A stretch of DNA of 64,000 bases from MAG-120802 sp049430265 (GTDB lineage: Bacteria; Actinomycetota; Actinomycetes; Nanopelagicales; Nanopelagicaceae): positions 62,001-126,000 of the forward strand of contig JBMTBW010000001.1 in NCBI GenBank assembly GCA_049430265.1. The letters run 5' to 3'. Position 1 is the stretch's first letter; the number at the start of each line of letters is the position of its first letter. The notes under the pieces were generated by a model that worked only from the letters and a program-made list of their open reading frames with translations, searched no databases and was not told the DNA's origin. The position numbers were made by a program, and so were the translations under genes. Shown here in pieces: positions 43,858 through 52,562 of this stretch.

Positions 43858-45371
43858 GCAATTAGAGTGCGTCGCGCCGTTGCGTATTTGGCGCTAACTT
43901 CGCTTAACTCATCTGATACTTGATTTCGAAGCGCCTCTTCACTCTTTAATAGCGCAGTCAACTTGGAGATCGTTGACTTTAATTCCTTAGCTTCAGTATC
44001 TAACTCAATCTTTGACATCTTGGTTAGCCTTCTTAGAGGCATATCTAGGATGTAGGTAGCTTGTTCCTCACTTAACTTAAAGCTCTTGATAAGTGATTCT
44101 TTTGCTTCATTTGCATCATCACTTCCTCTAATTATTTTCACTACTTTATCGATATCTATAATTGCCTTTAGAAGGCCTTCAACTAGGTTTAGACGGGCAG
44201 TGGCCTTAGCTTTTCTAAAGTTGGATCTTCTTGTTACTACCTGGATTCGATGATCAATAAAGACCTGAAGCAGTTCTTTCAAGCCCAAAGTCTTTGGCTT
44301 GCCATGAACTAGGGCAACAGCATTGATGGAGAAGGCATCCTCAAGTGGGGTGAGCTTATAGAGGTTTTCTAGTACCGCCTCTGGCTCAAATCCATTTTTC
44401 ACCTCAACGACAACCTTTGTTCCAGATTGTCCATCGGTTAGATCGATAATGTCTGAAATGCCTTGGATCTTCTTTGATTTAACTAGCTCGCTAATACGTT
44501 CGACTACCTTTTCAGGTCCGATATTAAATGGAAGTTCGGTAATAGTTATTCCAGATTTACGAGCGCTCACTTTGCCAATTTCAACTTTGGCACGAACTTT
44601 GAAAGCACCTTTTCCGCTCTGGTAAGCCTCAAGGATGCCCTCCTTGCCGATAATGCTTCCTCCAGTTGGAAAATCAGGTGCTGGAATGAATTTCATTAAT
44701 TGCTTTAAGGTAGCGCTGGGATTCTCAATTAGATGCTTTGTTGCTTGAATTACTTCACCTAAGTTATGAGGAGCCATATTCGTGGCCATTCCAACAGCAA
44801 TACCTGTTGCACCATTAACCAAGAGATTAGGAAAAGCAGCAGGTAGCACCAAGGGTTCTAAAATCTGCCCATCATAATTTGCACCGAAATCAACGGTATC
44901 TTCATCAGCTTCTTCCACCATCATTAGCGCAGCACTTGCAAGTCTTGCTTCCGTGTAGCGCATAGCTGCAGGCCCCGCATCAAGGGAGCCAAAGTTTCCA
45001 TGTCCATCTACTAATGGCAGGCGCATTGAAAAGTTCTGCGCCATGCGAACTAGCGCGTCATAAATTGCTCCATCACCGTGGGGATGCAATTTACCCATCA
45101 CTTCGCCAACAACACGCGCACTCTTAACATGTCCTTTATCTGGACGTAGCCCCATCTCAGACATCTGGTGAAGAATTCTGCGGTGTACTGGCTTTAATCC
45201 ATCTCTGGCATCAGGTAGCGCTCTGGAGTAAATAACAGAATAGGCATACTCTAGAAATGAATCTGACATCTCAGATGAGACATCGATATCAACAATTTTC
45301 CCGGGAAATTCTCCTGGCTTAGCAGCTAGTACTTTCTTGCCCGAGCTCTTGCCTGAATCTGATTTAGCCAT
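43854..45371 (-). CDS. parC: DNA topoisomerase IV subunit A (ParC) lacking the C-terminal domain
   Basis: This is the DNA breakage-reunion subunit. The winged-helix region has SRALPDARDGLKPVHRRIL and GKLHPHGDGAIYDALVRMAQ. The catalytic tyrosine is Y139 in AAMRYTEARL, and the tower follows. The coiled coil with the dimer gate ends at about residue 495 and the protein stops at residue 505 (TARRTLIA). Normal ParC/GyrA continue for about 300 residues of beta-pinwheel domain; none is present here and no GyrA-box is seen. Because the stop overlaps the parE stop on the other strand, no reading frame could continue. The start is ATG 45371; the frame extends to 45449 but the extra residues overlap psuK. 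Confidence 0.85.
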   Translation of the reverse strand: MAKSDSGKSSGKKVLAAKPGEFPGKIVDIDVSSEMSDSFLEYAYSVIYSRALPDARDGLKPVHRRILHQMSEMGLRPDKGHVKSARVVGEVMGKLHPHGDGAIYDALVRMAQNFSMRLPLVDGHGNFGSLDAGPAAMRYTEARLASAALMMVEEADEDTVDFGANYDGQILEPLVLPAAFPNLLVNGATGIAVGMATNMAPHNLGEVIQATKHLIENPSATLKQLMKFIPAPDFPTGGSIIGKEGILEAYQSGKGAFKVRAKVEIGKVSARKSGITITELPFNIGPEKVVERISELVKSKKIQGISDIIDLTDGQSGTKVVVEVKNGFEPEAVLENLYKLTPLEDAFSINAVALVHGKPKTLGLKELLQVFIDHRIQVVTRRSNFRKAKATARLNLVEGLLKAIIDIDKVVKIIRGSDDANEAKESLIKSFKLSEEQATYILDMPLRRLTKMSKIELDTEAKELKSTISKLTALLKSEEALRNQVSDELSEVSAKYATARRTLIA

Positions 45372-45377
45372 GGCGTG

Positions 45378-45383
45378 ATTCTG
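45378..45383 (-). promoter_or_regulatory. Candidate leaderless -10 of parC
   Basis: On the minus strand CAGAAT lies 6 nt before ATG 45371, the same hexamer and distance as azlC. Confidence 0.4.
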
Positions 45384-45399
45384 CCAAGTAAAGTGTGAA

Positions 45400-46290
45400 T
45401 TACTTGGGATTGACGCTCGGTCTAGCCCCGATAGTTGTGACACATCCACTGGCTAATGTATTTCCAGCCTTTAGAGATGATTCTAAATCTTTAGATTCAA
45501 TCCATCTTCCAATGAATCCAGCAGCAAATGCATCTCCAGCTCCGGTGGAATCAATTGCAGTAATGGGCAGGATTGGAGAGTTAATTATCTCTTGCCCTCT
45601 TGATTTACCGATTGCCCCTTGGCTACTTGTAGTTATCACAACGGTCTCAACATCTTTAGACAGTTCATTTAGGGCACCTTCAATATCGCTATTTCCAGTT
45701 AGAAATTCTGCCTCAGCCTGATTCATAATTAATAGATCCATTAATTTACATCTCTGGCGACAGGCATCTACCCCAAGATTGCTCATCACTCCAACAGATC
45801 CGGGATTAAAGAAGATTTCTAAATTAGCTTCTCTCATTTTGTTGATCATTCGAAGAACTCCCGCTTGGGATAGAGGATTAAAGAGGGCATAGCCTGAGAG
45901 AAATACAGCGCTAAATCTGGTGAGATCGGGTAGATCTAACTCACTAAGACCTGAATTTGCTCCTCTATCCGGAAACATTGATCTCTCACCATTTAGATCA
46001 ACTAGCACCACAACAATTCCAGTTCGATGCTCTTTTAAAAACTCAGGTTTATATTCAATGTTCCAGGCATCAAATTCATTTGCAATAACTCGACCAGCTG
46101 CATCATCTCCAAGACGACAGACATAAAAGACCTTATGGCCAGATGATGCGAGCCAGGTAGCGGTATTTGCTGCAGCTCCGCCGCCATGGGTTGAAATTTG
46201 AGAGATTGTGTCACTGCCTAGGTACATCTGCCCCTGCATCTTAACAATTACATCAAGCATGGCATCGCCAATGCAGAGAATTTGAGCCAT
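45400..46290 (-). CDS. psuK: PfkB-family carbohydrate kinase, probable pseudouridine kinase PsuK
   Basis: This ribokinase-family enzyme is 296 aa. The N-terminal GDAMLDVIVKM and GGGAANTATWLA bind the sugar. The C-terminal DSTGAGDAFAAGFIG is the PfkB signature with the catalytic aspartate. The start lies 2 bp after the psuG stop, so the two form an operon. Its pairing with PsuG indicates that it phosphorylates pseudouridine to the 5'-phosphate; that specificity is inferred from context. Confidence 0.8.
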   Translation of the reverse strand: MAQILCIGDAMLDVIVKMQGQMYLGSDTISQISTHGGGAAANTATWLASSGHKVFYVCRLGDDAAGRVIANEFDAWNIEYKPEFLKEHRTGIVVVLVDLNGERSMFPDRGANSGLSELDLPDLTRFSAVFLSGYALFNPLSQAGVLRMINKMREANLEIFFNPGSVGVMSNLGVDACRQRCKLMDLLIMNQAEAEFLTGNSDIEGALNELSKDVETVVITTSSQGAIGKSRGQEIINSPILPITAIDSTGAGDAFAAGFIGRWIESKDLESSLKAGNTLASGCVTTIGARPSVNPK

Positions 46291-46292
46291 AG

Positions 46293-47186
46293 CTATTTAA
46301 GGGCTACTGCAATCTGAGCTGCTAGGGCAGCATTTGCCTTAATTATCTCAACATTTACTCTTAAGGATTCACCTTTGGAATTGGAGTGGAAATATTCCAA
46401 AAGAAATGGCGTCACAGCTTTTCCGATAATTCCAGCTGTCTTAGCTTTAGCAAGACCATCAAAAAGGATTTGATCATGTAGGGCTTTATCCATTTGATTT
46501 CCAACAGGATTTGCCACAATTAGCGCTGAATTATTTGTGGCTACATCACTTCGAGCCCTCCAAATTTGGGCAATGTCTTGCGGTGTATCGGCTCTATGTT
46601 CTAAGTCAAAGCCAGAGTCTGTTAGATAAAAGCCAGGAAATTTATTTGTCTTATAGCCAAGAATTGGAACAGATAAGGTTTCAAGTCTTTCCAAAGTAGC
46701 GCTGACATCCAGAATGGATTTTGCTCCTGAGCAGACGATTAAGATCGGAGTATTTGCTAAAGCCAGAAGATCTGCCGACTCATCCCAGCTCTGCCAAGCT
46801 TCACGATGAACTCCGCCTAACCCTCCGGTAGCAAAAAGTGAGATACCAGCCATATTGGCGATATGAGATGTTGCAGCAACTGTAGTAGCGGCGCTCTTTT
46901 TCTGAGTTGAAATGATTGCCAAATCTCTTATCGAAGCTTTTAAGATGTTTTCATCATTTGCAATTTGCGTTAATTGATCTGGCTCTAGTCCGATATGAAT
47001 CTGTCCATCGATAATTGCAATAGTTGCTGGCGTTGCGCCAGCATCAGTGACGATTTGCTCAACTTCTAGGGCCACCTCAAGATTCTTAGGCCGGGGCAGT
47101 CCATGAGTGATGATTGTCGATTCAAGAGCGACAACTGGGCTCTTATCTTTAAGGGCTCTAGCTACTGCCGCTGAGTATTTGATCAT
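46293..47186 (-). CDS. psuG: Pseudouridine-5'-phosphate glycosidase
   Basis: PsuG splits pseudouridine 5'-phosphate into uracil and ribose 5-phosphate. Typical stretches: VALESTIITHGLPRPKNLE, ATIAIIDGQIHIGL, SAATTVAATSHIANMAGI, then FATGGLGGVHREA and ILVCSGAKSILDV. The length of 297 aa matches the family. With psuK it completes pseudouridine salvage, recycling modified nucleosides from RNA turnover. The start codon ATG (47184-47186) lies opposite the putative start of the next gene. Confidence 0.95.
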   Translation of the reverse strand: MIKYSAAVARALKDKSPVVALESTIITHGLPRPKNLEVALEVEQIVTDAGATPATIAIIDGQIHIGLEPDQLTQIANDENILKASIRDLAIISTQKKSAATTVAATSHIANMAGISLFATGGLGGVHREAWQSWDESADLLALANTPILIVCSGAKSILDVSATLERLETLSVPILGYKTNKFPGFYLTDSGFDLEHRADTPQDIAQIWRARSDVATNNSALIVANPVGNQMDKALHDQILFDGLAKAKTAGIIGKAVTPFLLEYFHSNSKGESLRVNVEIIKANAALAAQIAVALK

Positions 47187-48318
47187 GAGAGGTCTAGGTT
47201 ACTGGAAAGATGGGGTAGTGGCCTACCTGCTCTCGGATTTATCTCAATCGATATTTGCAACACTTGGGGTATCTAACTGCATTAATTCTTTAGGGCTTAT
47301 TAATAATGAAGGTCAGAGAGAGTGTTTACTTCTTGTAGACGGTATGGGAATCAATGCTCTAGAAATAGTTAGTAAAGAGCTACCAATATTTTCACAAGTT
47401 AAAAACCATAACCAATTGCAAGCTACTTTTCCCTCCACAACTTCTGCCAGTTTGACCTCCCTTGGCACCGGTTGTGCGGTGGGAGTGCATGGAATGGTTG
47501 GTTACACGATGAGAGTTCCCAATAGCGGAACCCCAGAGCGATTATTAAATGCGCTTAAGTGGGATGAACGAGTAGATCCCTACATCTGGCAATCAGAGGC
47601 AACTTTGTTTGAGCGAGCAAAAAAGCAAGGAGTTAAGGTCTCTCATATTGCAGCAAAGCGTTATGAAGAAACAGGTTTCACTAGAGCTGCACTTCGTGGC
47701 GCTGATTACTATGGAGTTAATCAAGTAGATGAGATGGTTGATCAAGCAAAGAGTGTTCTTAGTAATACTAGATCTTTTGCTTATCTTTATTTAAATGATG
47801 TAGATGATGCCTCGCATCGTGAGGGCCTAGGCTCTGAGAAGTTTCACTATGCCATGGCAAAGAGCGCAGATCTAATTTTGAAACTTATTGAGAATCTACC
47901 CAAAGGAAGCAGGCTATGGATCACCTCAGATCACGGGATGATTAATCGGGATGATTTTGTAGTTTTAGGAAAAGAAAATGACCTGCTTAAAAACGTCGAG
48001 TTACTAGGGGGCGAGCCGAGGGTGCGCTATCTCTATCTAAAGCCAGGTAGCGCTGAAGAGACAAAATCACAGTGGCAGGAATTCTTTAAAGAAAAGGTAA
48101 CTCTCTACACTCGCCAAGAGGCGATTGCATTGAATTTATTCGGCCCTGAAGTATTAGAAAAGAATATGGAGCGCATTGGCGATTTAATTGCTATTGCCAA
48201 CGGAGAATTCATTATGGTTGAGAGTGAAAGGCAAGAGTTACAACTATCTATGGTTGGACATCATGGGGGAATTACTCAAGCTGAGATTGCTATACCTTTA
48301 TTAAGCGCTGATATTTAA
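47185..48318 (+). CDS. Alkaline phosphatase superfamily nucleotide pyrophosphatase/phosphodiesterase
   Basis: The protein has the metal-binding pattern of the type I phosphodiesterase/nucleotide pyrophosphatase group: LLLVDGMGINAL with the metal aspartate, FPSTTSASLTSLGTG with the nucleophile threonine, YLNDVDDASH, SDHGMI and MVGHHGGIT. The length is 377 aa from ATG 47185, which lies directly opposite the psuG start; GTG 47218 is an alternative start. The substrate is unknown. Homologues precede sepH in other actinobacteria, and here sepH is convergent at a 4 bp gap. Confidence 0.85.
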   Translation: MRGLGYWKDGVVAYLLSDLSQSIFATLGVSNCINSLGLINNEGQRECLLLVDGMGINALEIVSKELPIFSQVKNHNQLQATFPSTTSASLTSLGTGCAVGVHGMVGYTMRVPNSGTPERLLNALKWDERVDPYIWQSEATLFERAKKQGVKVSHIAAKRYEETGFTRAALRGADYYGVNQVDEMVDQAKSVLSNTRSFAYLYLNDVDDASHREGLGSEKFHYAMAKSADLILKLIENLPKGSRLWITSDHGMINRDDFVVLGKENDLLKNVELLGGEPRVRYLYLKPGSAEETKSQWQEFFKEKVTLYTRQEAIALNLFGPEVLEKNMERIGDLIAIANGEFIMVESERQELQLSMVGHHGGITQAEIAIPLLSADI

Positions 48319-48322
48319 GGTT

Positions 48323-49126
48323 TTACTCTTCCTCTTGTTCATCTTTCTTTTTGCCTCGCCCAAACATAATGTCATCCCAAGATGGAATTGAAATTCTCTT
48401 CGTTACTCCATCTTTTTTGGCATCAGGAGCAATCTCTTTTACGCCACTTGTCTCCTCCAGAAGGTTTGGATCGGTTCTAACTGCAACTAAGCGAGGCGGC
48501 TGAGGAGCCTCTCCTTCCATGGGAAAGAGAACTCCATGATCACTAAGTCGATCGTTTTTCGGCGCGCTCTTTTGAGAAACTTCTTCTCCATTAATCCATT
48601 TAGCGCCATCATCTCGTGAGTGGAGTGTTCGCTTATTTGCATCAAAACTCCAAGTTGCCTCTGATTGCCCATCTCTTGATGGATAGGTGAGAACTAGATG
48701 CCAGGTTCCATCATCTAGCCTCCAGGTATTCCAAGAGATCTGATTCATATTTACGCCCCGAGGTGCAAGACGTTGAATAACTAACTCTGAGAGGGGAAGA
48801 GAAGTTCCTTTTGGTGAGGCCTTCTCTGCCAATTCAATTATCCAAGCGCGCTCTTGCAAGATTGGACTTGCATAACGCTCAACTTTTTCAATAGAAAGTC
48901 CTGAAATGCGAGCAACTTCAGCAAAGCTCTCTCCGGCCCTAAGGCGAGCTTGAATTTCTTTAATGGAAAATTGTGGAGCACTATCGACTACAGTTGCTAA
49001 GCGGCGCTCATTAACAGCAGCGCGCAAAGTGTCACTAACTCTTAGTGAGAAGTTATTTCCATCGCTATCACTTAGCTCTAGATGCTCTCCATCTTGAGAG
49101 CGTGCAATAAAGCGCAAGTCAGTCAT
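48323..49126 (-). CDS. sepH: Septation protein SepH (DUF3071)
   Basis: SepH binds FtsZ and helps place the division septum in actinobacteria. The N-terminal DUF3071 domain is recognised from MTDLRFIARSQDGEHLELSD and the HTH-like FSIKEIQARLRAGESFAEVARISGLS segment (start about residue 53). The middle includes WNTWRLDDGTWHLVLTYPS. The C-terminal part is charged and low-complexity, ending KKKDEQEEE. The length is 267 aa, shorter than Streptomyces SepH because the linker is short. Confidence 0.92.
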   Translation of the reverse strand: MTDLRFIARSQDGEHLELSDSDGNNFSLRVSDTLRAAVNERRLATVVDSAPQFSIKEIQARLRAGESFAEVARISGLSIEKVERYASPILQERAWIIELAEKASPKGTSLPLSELVIQRLAPRGVNMNQISWNTWRLDDGTWHLVLTYPSRDGQSEATWSFDANKRTLHSRDDGAKWINGEEVSQKSAPKNDRLSDHGVLFPMEGEAPQPPRLVAVRTDPNLLEETSGVKEIAPDAKKDGVTKRISIPSWDDIMFGRGKKKDEQEEE

Positions 49127-49172
49127 GGGTAAAGATTGCCATAAGAGTAGTGAAATCTTCGGGAAATTAGGC

Positions 49173-50408
49173 TTAGAGTTGAATTACTTTTGCCCTCCAA
49201 AGGCTAAGAAATGGTAGAAGTGAAAGTAGAGCAATTAACATGCAGGCAACTGGCACCATAAATGCGACAGTTGAGCCATATGTGTCAATGATGTATCCAG
49301 TAATTGCAGCAGGAATAGCCCCACCAAGATTAAGTGCAGAGATCGACCATGCCAAAACTTCAGTGGTTCGCTTAGGACTAACCGAGCGCTCAGCAACAGC
49401 AAAGCCAGCTGTTAGCAGGGGCGCTATTGCTAGGCCATTAATAAATAGTGCAATAGCCAAAATTGTTAAGTTTCCAGTAAATATCTGTGCAGCAAAATAA
49501 ATTGGAAGGGTTAGAAGGGCTAGAGCAAAAACTGAAAGAATAAATCTCCTTGCCTCATTAATCTTCCAATGCAAAGACCCACTTACAAAGGCTGAGATTC
49601 CAGAGCTAAAGGACCAGATAGCTATATAGAAACCGCTATATTCACGAATACCAAATTCATCAAGATAGCCGACAAGTACCAAGCCAGTTGATCCAAAGAA
49701 TGCTCCAACTGCCATCATAGGAATAAATAGAGCTTGAATGAATCTATCTTTTATAAGCAATGAATGATCATCACCGACTTCGCGGGGATGGGCTGGCGGC
49801 TGAGTTCTTCGCTGCGAGAGAAAGAGCAGCGTTCCCACACTGATAAATCCCATTGCAGTAAATATTGCGGCCTCTGGAAAGAAGTAAGACGCGGTAATTG
49901 CAGCAAGAACAGGGCCGCTAGTAAAGATCACTTCATCAACAAGTGCTTCAAAAGAATATGCGGTGTCAATCAGCTTCCGATCATCACCAATAACATGAAT
50001 CCAGCGCCTTCTAACCATCTGCCCTGAGCCAATAACAAAACCTTCAAAGATTATCGCTGCTGTAAACCAACTCCAGGTAGGTGCATCGCTCTTAACGAGA
50101 TATACAAAAAGGCCAAGGAAAATTAGATGAACTGGAGCTGTTATGGATAAAACTTTATTTTGACCAATTTGGTCTGCAACCCTAGACCAAAGCGGTGTGG
50201 CCACCGATAAGACCAGCGATGCCACCATTGATAACGCGCCAGCTAGGGCATATGAGCCAGTCTCGGCAACAACGAAGAGAACAATTGCGATGTAGAGCAT
50301 TGAAATTGGCATGCGCAAAATGAAGCCTGCAAAAGAGAAGTTCCAACCTCCAGGCACGGCAAATAATCTTTTGTAGGAGGTGAGCATGAAGGCAAGTCTA
50401 CTTGGCAT
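49173..50408 (-). CDS. Major facilitator superfamily transporter
   Basis: This is a membrane protein of 411 aa with about 12 hydrophobic segments. The loop between helices 2 and 3 (WSRVADQIGQNKVL) is a variant of the MFS motif GxxxDxxGRR. The substrate cannot be inferred. I start at ATG 50408 (MPSRLAFMLTSYKRL); the frame is open to 50648 but those residues overlap the divergent phosphatase gene. Start codons of the two genes are only 26 bp apart. Confidence 0.85.
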   Translation of the reverse strand: MPSRLAFMLTSYKRLFAVPGGWNFSFAGFILRMPISMLYIAIVLFVVAETGSYALAGALSMVASLVLSVATPLWSRVADQIGQNKVLSITAPVHLIFLGLFVYLVKSDAPTWSWFTAAIIFEGFVIGSGQMVRRRWIHVIGDDRKLIDTAYSFEALVDEVIFTSGPVLAAITASYFFPEAAIFTAMGFISVGTLLFLSQRRTQPPAHPREVGDDHSLLIKDRFIQALFIPMMAVGAFFGSTGLVLVGYLDEFGIREYSGFYIAIWSFSSGISAFVSGSLHWKINEARRFILSVFALALLTLPIYFAAQIFTGNLTILAIALFINGLAIAPLLTAGFAVAERSVSPKRTTEVLAWSISALNLGGAIPAAITGYIIDTYGSTVAFMVPVACMLIALLSLLPFLSLWRAKVIQL

Positions 50409-50413
50409 CGAAG

Positions 50414-50429
50414 AAATTATGATTAGATT
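50414..50429. promoter_or_regulatory. Divergent -10 pair for the MFS and inositol-monophosphatase-family genes
   Basis: On the plus strand TAGATT (50424-50429) lies 5 nt before ATG 50435. On the minus strand TAATTT (50414-50419) lies 5 nt before ATG 50408. Both promoters would be leaderless within a 26 bp gap. Confidence 0.45.
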
Positions 50430-50434
50430 GGAAT

Positions 50435-51211
50435 ATGTCGTTAAACCTTGAGTTAGTAGCCCTTGCTGAGAAAATTGCGCTAAGCGCTGGGGATTTGCTC
50501 TTGGATAGACCAAGTAAGTTTGAATTAGATGAAAAAAGTGGAGCTCTAGATTTTGCGACTCAGAAAGATCATGAGAGCGAAACTTTGATTGTGAGCCAAA
50601 TTCTTGCTCAAAGACCTTTAGATGGATTGATTGGAGAAGAAGGAGCAAATAAAGAGAGTGAATCTGGAGTTACTTGGGTAATTGACCCTATTGATGGAAC
50701 TGTAAATTATCTATATGACTTACCTGGTTGGTGCATCAGTATCGCAGCAAAGAATAGAGAAGAATACATAGCAGGTGTGGTCTACTCGCCTACAACAAAC
50801 TCACTCTGGAAAGCATCAAAATCAAATGGAGCTTTTCTTAATAATTCACCAATTAAGTGCAATGATCCAGTAAATCTTGATAGAGCTTTAGTAGGCACTG
50901 GCTTTGCATATGACATCAACAATCGAAAAGTGCAAGCAAAATTAATTGAAAACCTTCTTCCTAAGGTGAGAGATTTAAGAAGACTTGGTGCATGCGCTGT
51001 TGATATCTGCCATGTAGGAAGTGGTTCACTTGATGCTTACTTCGAAGAGGGAGTTAATGAATGGGATTATGCTGCGGCATCACTAATTGCCCAAGAAGCG
51101 GGGGCCACATTTTCAGTTACTAAGGCAAGAGACGGATCTTCAAGGAGTTCGGTAATTGTCGCTGGCCCATTTCTTCATGCCGCCCTTAGCGCCCAAATTC
51201 AGGGGCAATAG
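50435..51211 (+). CDS. Inositol monophosphatase family protein
   Basis: This is a magnesium-dependent sugar/nucleoside phosphomonoesterase. Motif A is present as WVIDPIDGTVNYLYDLP and motif B as EWDYAAASLIAQEAGA. GEEGANKES supplies the additional metal-site glutamates. The length is 258 aa. The family includes inositol monophosphatase, histidinol phosphatase (HisN) and 3'-phosphoadenosine phosphatase; the sequence does not decide between them. Confidence 0.9.
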   Translation: MSLNLELVALAEKIALSAGDLLLDRPSKFELDEKSGALDFATQKDHESETLIVSQILAQRPLDGLIGEEGANKESESGVTWVIDPIDGTVNYLYDLPGWCISIAAKNREEYIAGVVYSPTTNSLWKASKSNGAFLNNSPIKCNDPVNLDRALVGTGFAYDINNRKVQAKLIENLLPKVRDLRRLGACAVDICHVGSGSLDAYFEEGVNEWDYAAASLIAQEAGATFSVTKARDGSSRSSVIVAGPFLHAALSAQIQGQ

Positions 51212-51342
51212 CGCACTTTCTGCCCTTATTTTTATCGATTTAGCACTTAGCCTCAAGGTATGGCAAGATACGTCGAGTTGTTAGGCCAATCCTTTGGAAA
51301 AGGCCTGAAGGATAAATAAAGACTAATTGTGAGGACAAAATA
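51212..51342 (+). other. rplS leader with one hairpin
   Basis: The 131 bp gap holds a hairpin: AGGCC (51283-51287) pairs with GGCCT (51302-51306). GAGGACAAAATA supplies the rplS ribosome binding site. A GGCAAGATACG segment near 51262 is a possible -10 region. No known leader family recognised. Confidence 0.35.
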
Positions 51343-51867
51343 ATGAACGTGCTCGATGCGCTAGATGCCGCCTCTCTCCGTAAGGACCTTCCTAATTTCC
51401 GTCCCGGTGATGAGTTAAAAGTTCATGTCCGTGTTATTGAAGGCAACAAGAGCCGTATTCAGATTTTCCAAGGTCTTGTAATTGCTCGACAAGGTTCTGG
51501 AGTTCGCGAGACTTTCACAGTTCGCAAAATCTCCTATGGCGTTGGCGTTGAGAGAATTTTCCCAGTTCATGCTCCTGTCATTGAAAAGATTGAAGTAGTA
51601 AGAAAAGGCGAAGTTCGTCGCGCCAAACTCTTCTATCTCCGTGATCTTCGTGGCAAAGCTGCCAAGATTCGTGAACGTCGTGGCGCAGATGACCTAGAGG
51701 TTTTATATTCAACTTCATCAACTAATCCAGTTGCAGAAATTGCTCCAGTTGCAGAGGTTGTTGAGGTAGCTGCTCCAGAGGCTGTTGTTGAAGAGAGCCT
51801 TGCTCCAGAGAGTGCGCAAGTAGCAGAGGAATCTACTCCTACTGAAACTGAACCAACTAAGTCTTAA
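51343..51867 (+). CDS. rplS: 50S ribosomal protein L19 with acidic C-terminal tail
   Basis: L19 sits at the 30S-50S interface. The core is complete: RPGDELKVHVRVIEGNKSR, QIFQGLVIARQGSGVRETF, RIFPVHAPVIEKIEVVRKGE and RRAKLFYLRDLRGKAAKI. It ends near residue 117, the normal family length. An extra tail of about 55 residues follows, rich in Ala, Val, Glu and Pro (PVAEIAPVAEVVEV, EAVVEESLAPES). lepB starts 11 bp downstream, the usual actinobacterial order. Confidence 0.97.
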   Translation: MNVLDALDAASLRKDLPNFRPGDELKVHVRVIEGNKSRIQIFQGLVIARQGSGVRETFTVRKISYGVGVERIFPVHAPVIEKIEVVRKGEVRRAKLFYLRDLRGKAAKIRERRGADDLEVLYSTSSTNPVAEIAPVAEVVEVAAPEAVVEESLAPESAQVAEESTPTETEPTKS

Positions 51868-51878
51868 AGCCCAGAGTA

Positions 51879-52559
51879 ATGTCGCCTAAAGCGAGGGGCA
51901 GTAGCCTTCGCGAGCTGCCTATCCTGATTATCTCAGCGCTAGTTCTATCTATCATCGTTAAAACTTTCTTCATCCAATTCTTTTATATTCCCTCTGGCTC
52001 AATGGAGAACACTCTTCAGGTTAATGATCGTGTGGGAGTAAACAAGCTTGGAGCCCTCTTTAGTGATATCAAGCGAGGCGAAGTTGTAGTTTTTAGAGAT
52101 CCAGCTAATTGGCTATCGCCAAATTATGATGACACATCGGGTTTTCGCAAAGTAATAAAGGACTCTCTAGTTTTCGTTGGAGTTCTTCCAGATCCCTCTA
52201 AGCAATATTTAATCAAGAGAGTTATCGGAGTTGGCGGCGATAAAGTTCGTTGCTGCGGTAAAGATGGAAAAATTGAAGTCAATGGCGTGAGTATTAATGA
52301 GCCCTATATATATGAAGGCGATAAGCCCAGTGATTCAGAATTCGAAGTAGAAGTTCCGCAAGGATTTATCTGGGTTATGGGAGATCACCGCGGAGCTAGC
52401 GCAGATTCTCGCTTCCATACTGATGATCCTAATAAGGGAATGGTTCCCCTAAATAAAGTCACAGGGCGGGCGACATTTATTATCTGGCCATTTTCCAATC
52501 TGGCAATTCTTGAAAAGGGCGAAGATCTCTCAAAGATTCCTGTTAAAAGCTCCAAGTAA
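51879..52559 (+). CDS. lepB: Signal peptidase I
   Basis: LepB removes signal peptides from exported proteins. One N-terminal membrane helix (about 14-33) precedes the catalytic serine S41 in IPSGSMENTL; the general base K113 is in LIKRVIGVGGDKV. The C-terminal box MGDHRGASADSR is intact. The length is 226 aa. The gene lies between rplS and rnhB with gaps of 11 and 3 bp, so they form one operon. Confidence 0.96.
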   Translation: MSPKARGSSLRELPILIISALVLSIIVKTFFIQFFYIPSGSMENTLQVNDRVGVNKLGALFSDIKRGEVVVFRDPANWLSPNYDDTSGFRKVIKDSLVFVGVLPDPSKQYLIKRVIGVGGDKVRCCGKDGKIEVNGVSINEPYIYEGDKPSDSEFEVEVPQGFIWVMGDHRGASADSRFHTDDPNKGMVPLNKVTGRATFIIWPFSNLAILEKGEDLSKIPVKSSK

Positions 52560-52562
52560 TTT

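Noticed and set aside
45372..45449. Longer parC start at 45449
   Set aside because: It overlaps the 3' end of psuK in another frame and the residues are not ParC-like.
50409..50648. Longer MFS start at 50648
   Set aside because: The 80 extra residues lie antisense to the inositol-monophosphatase-family gene and lack membrane-protein character.
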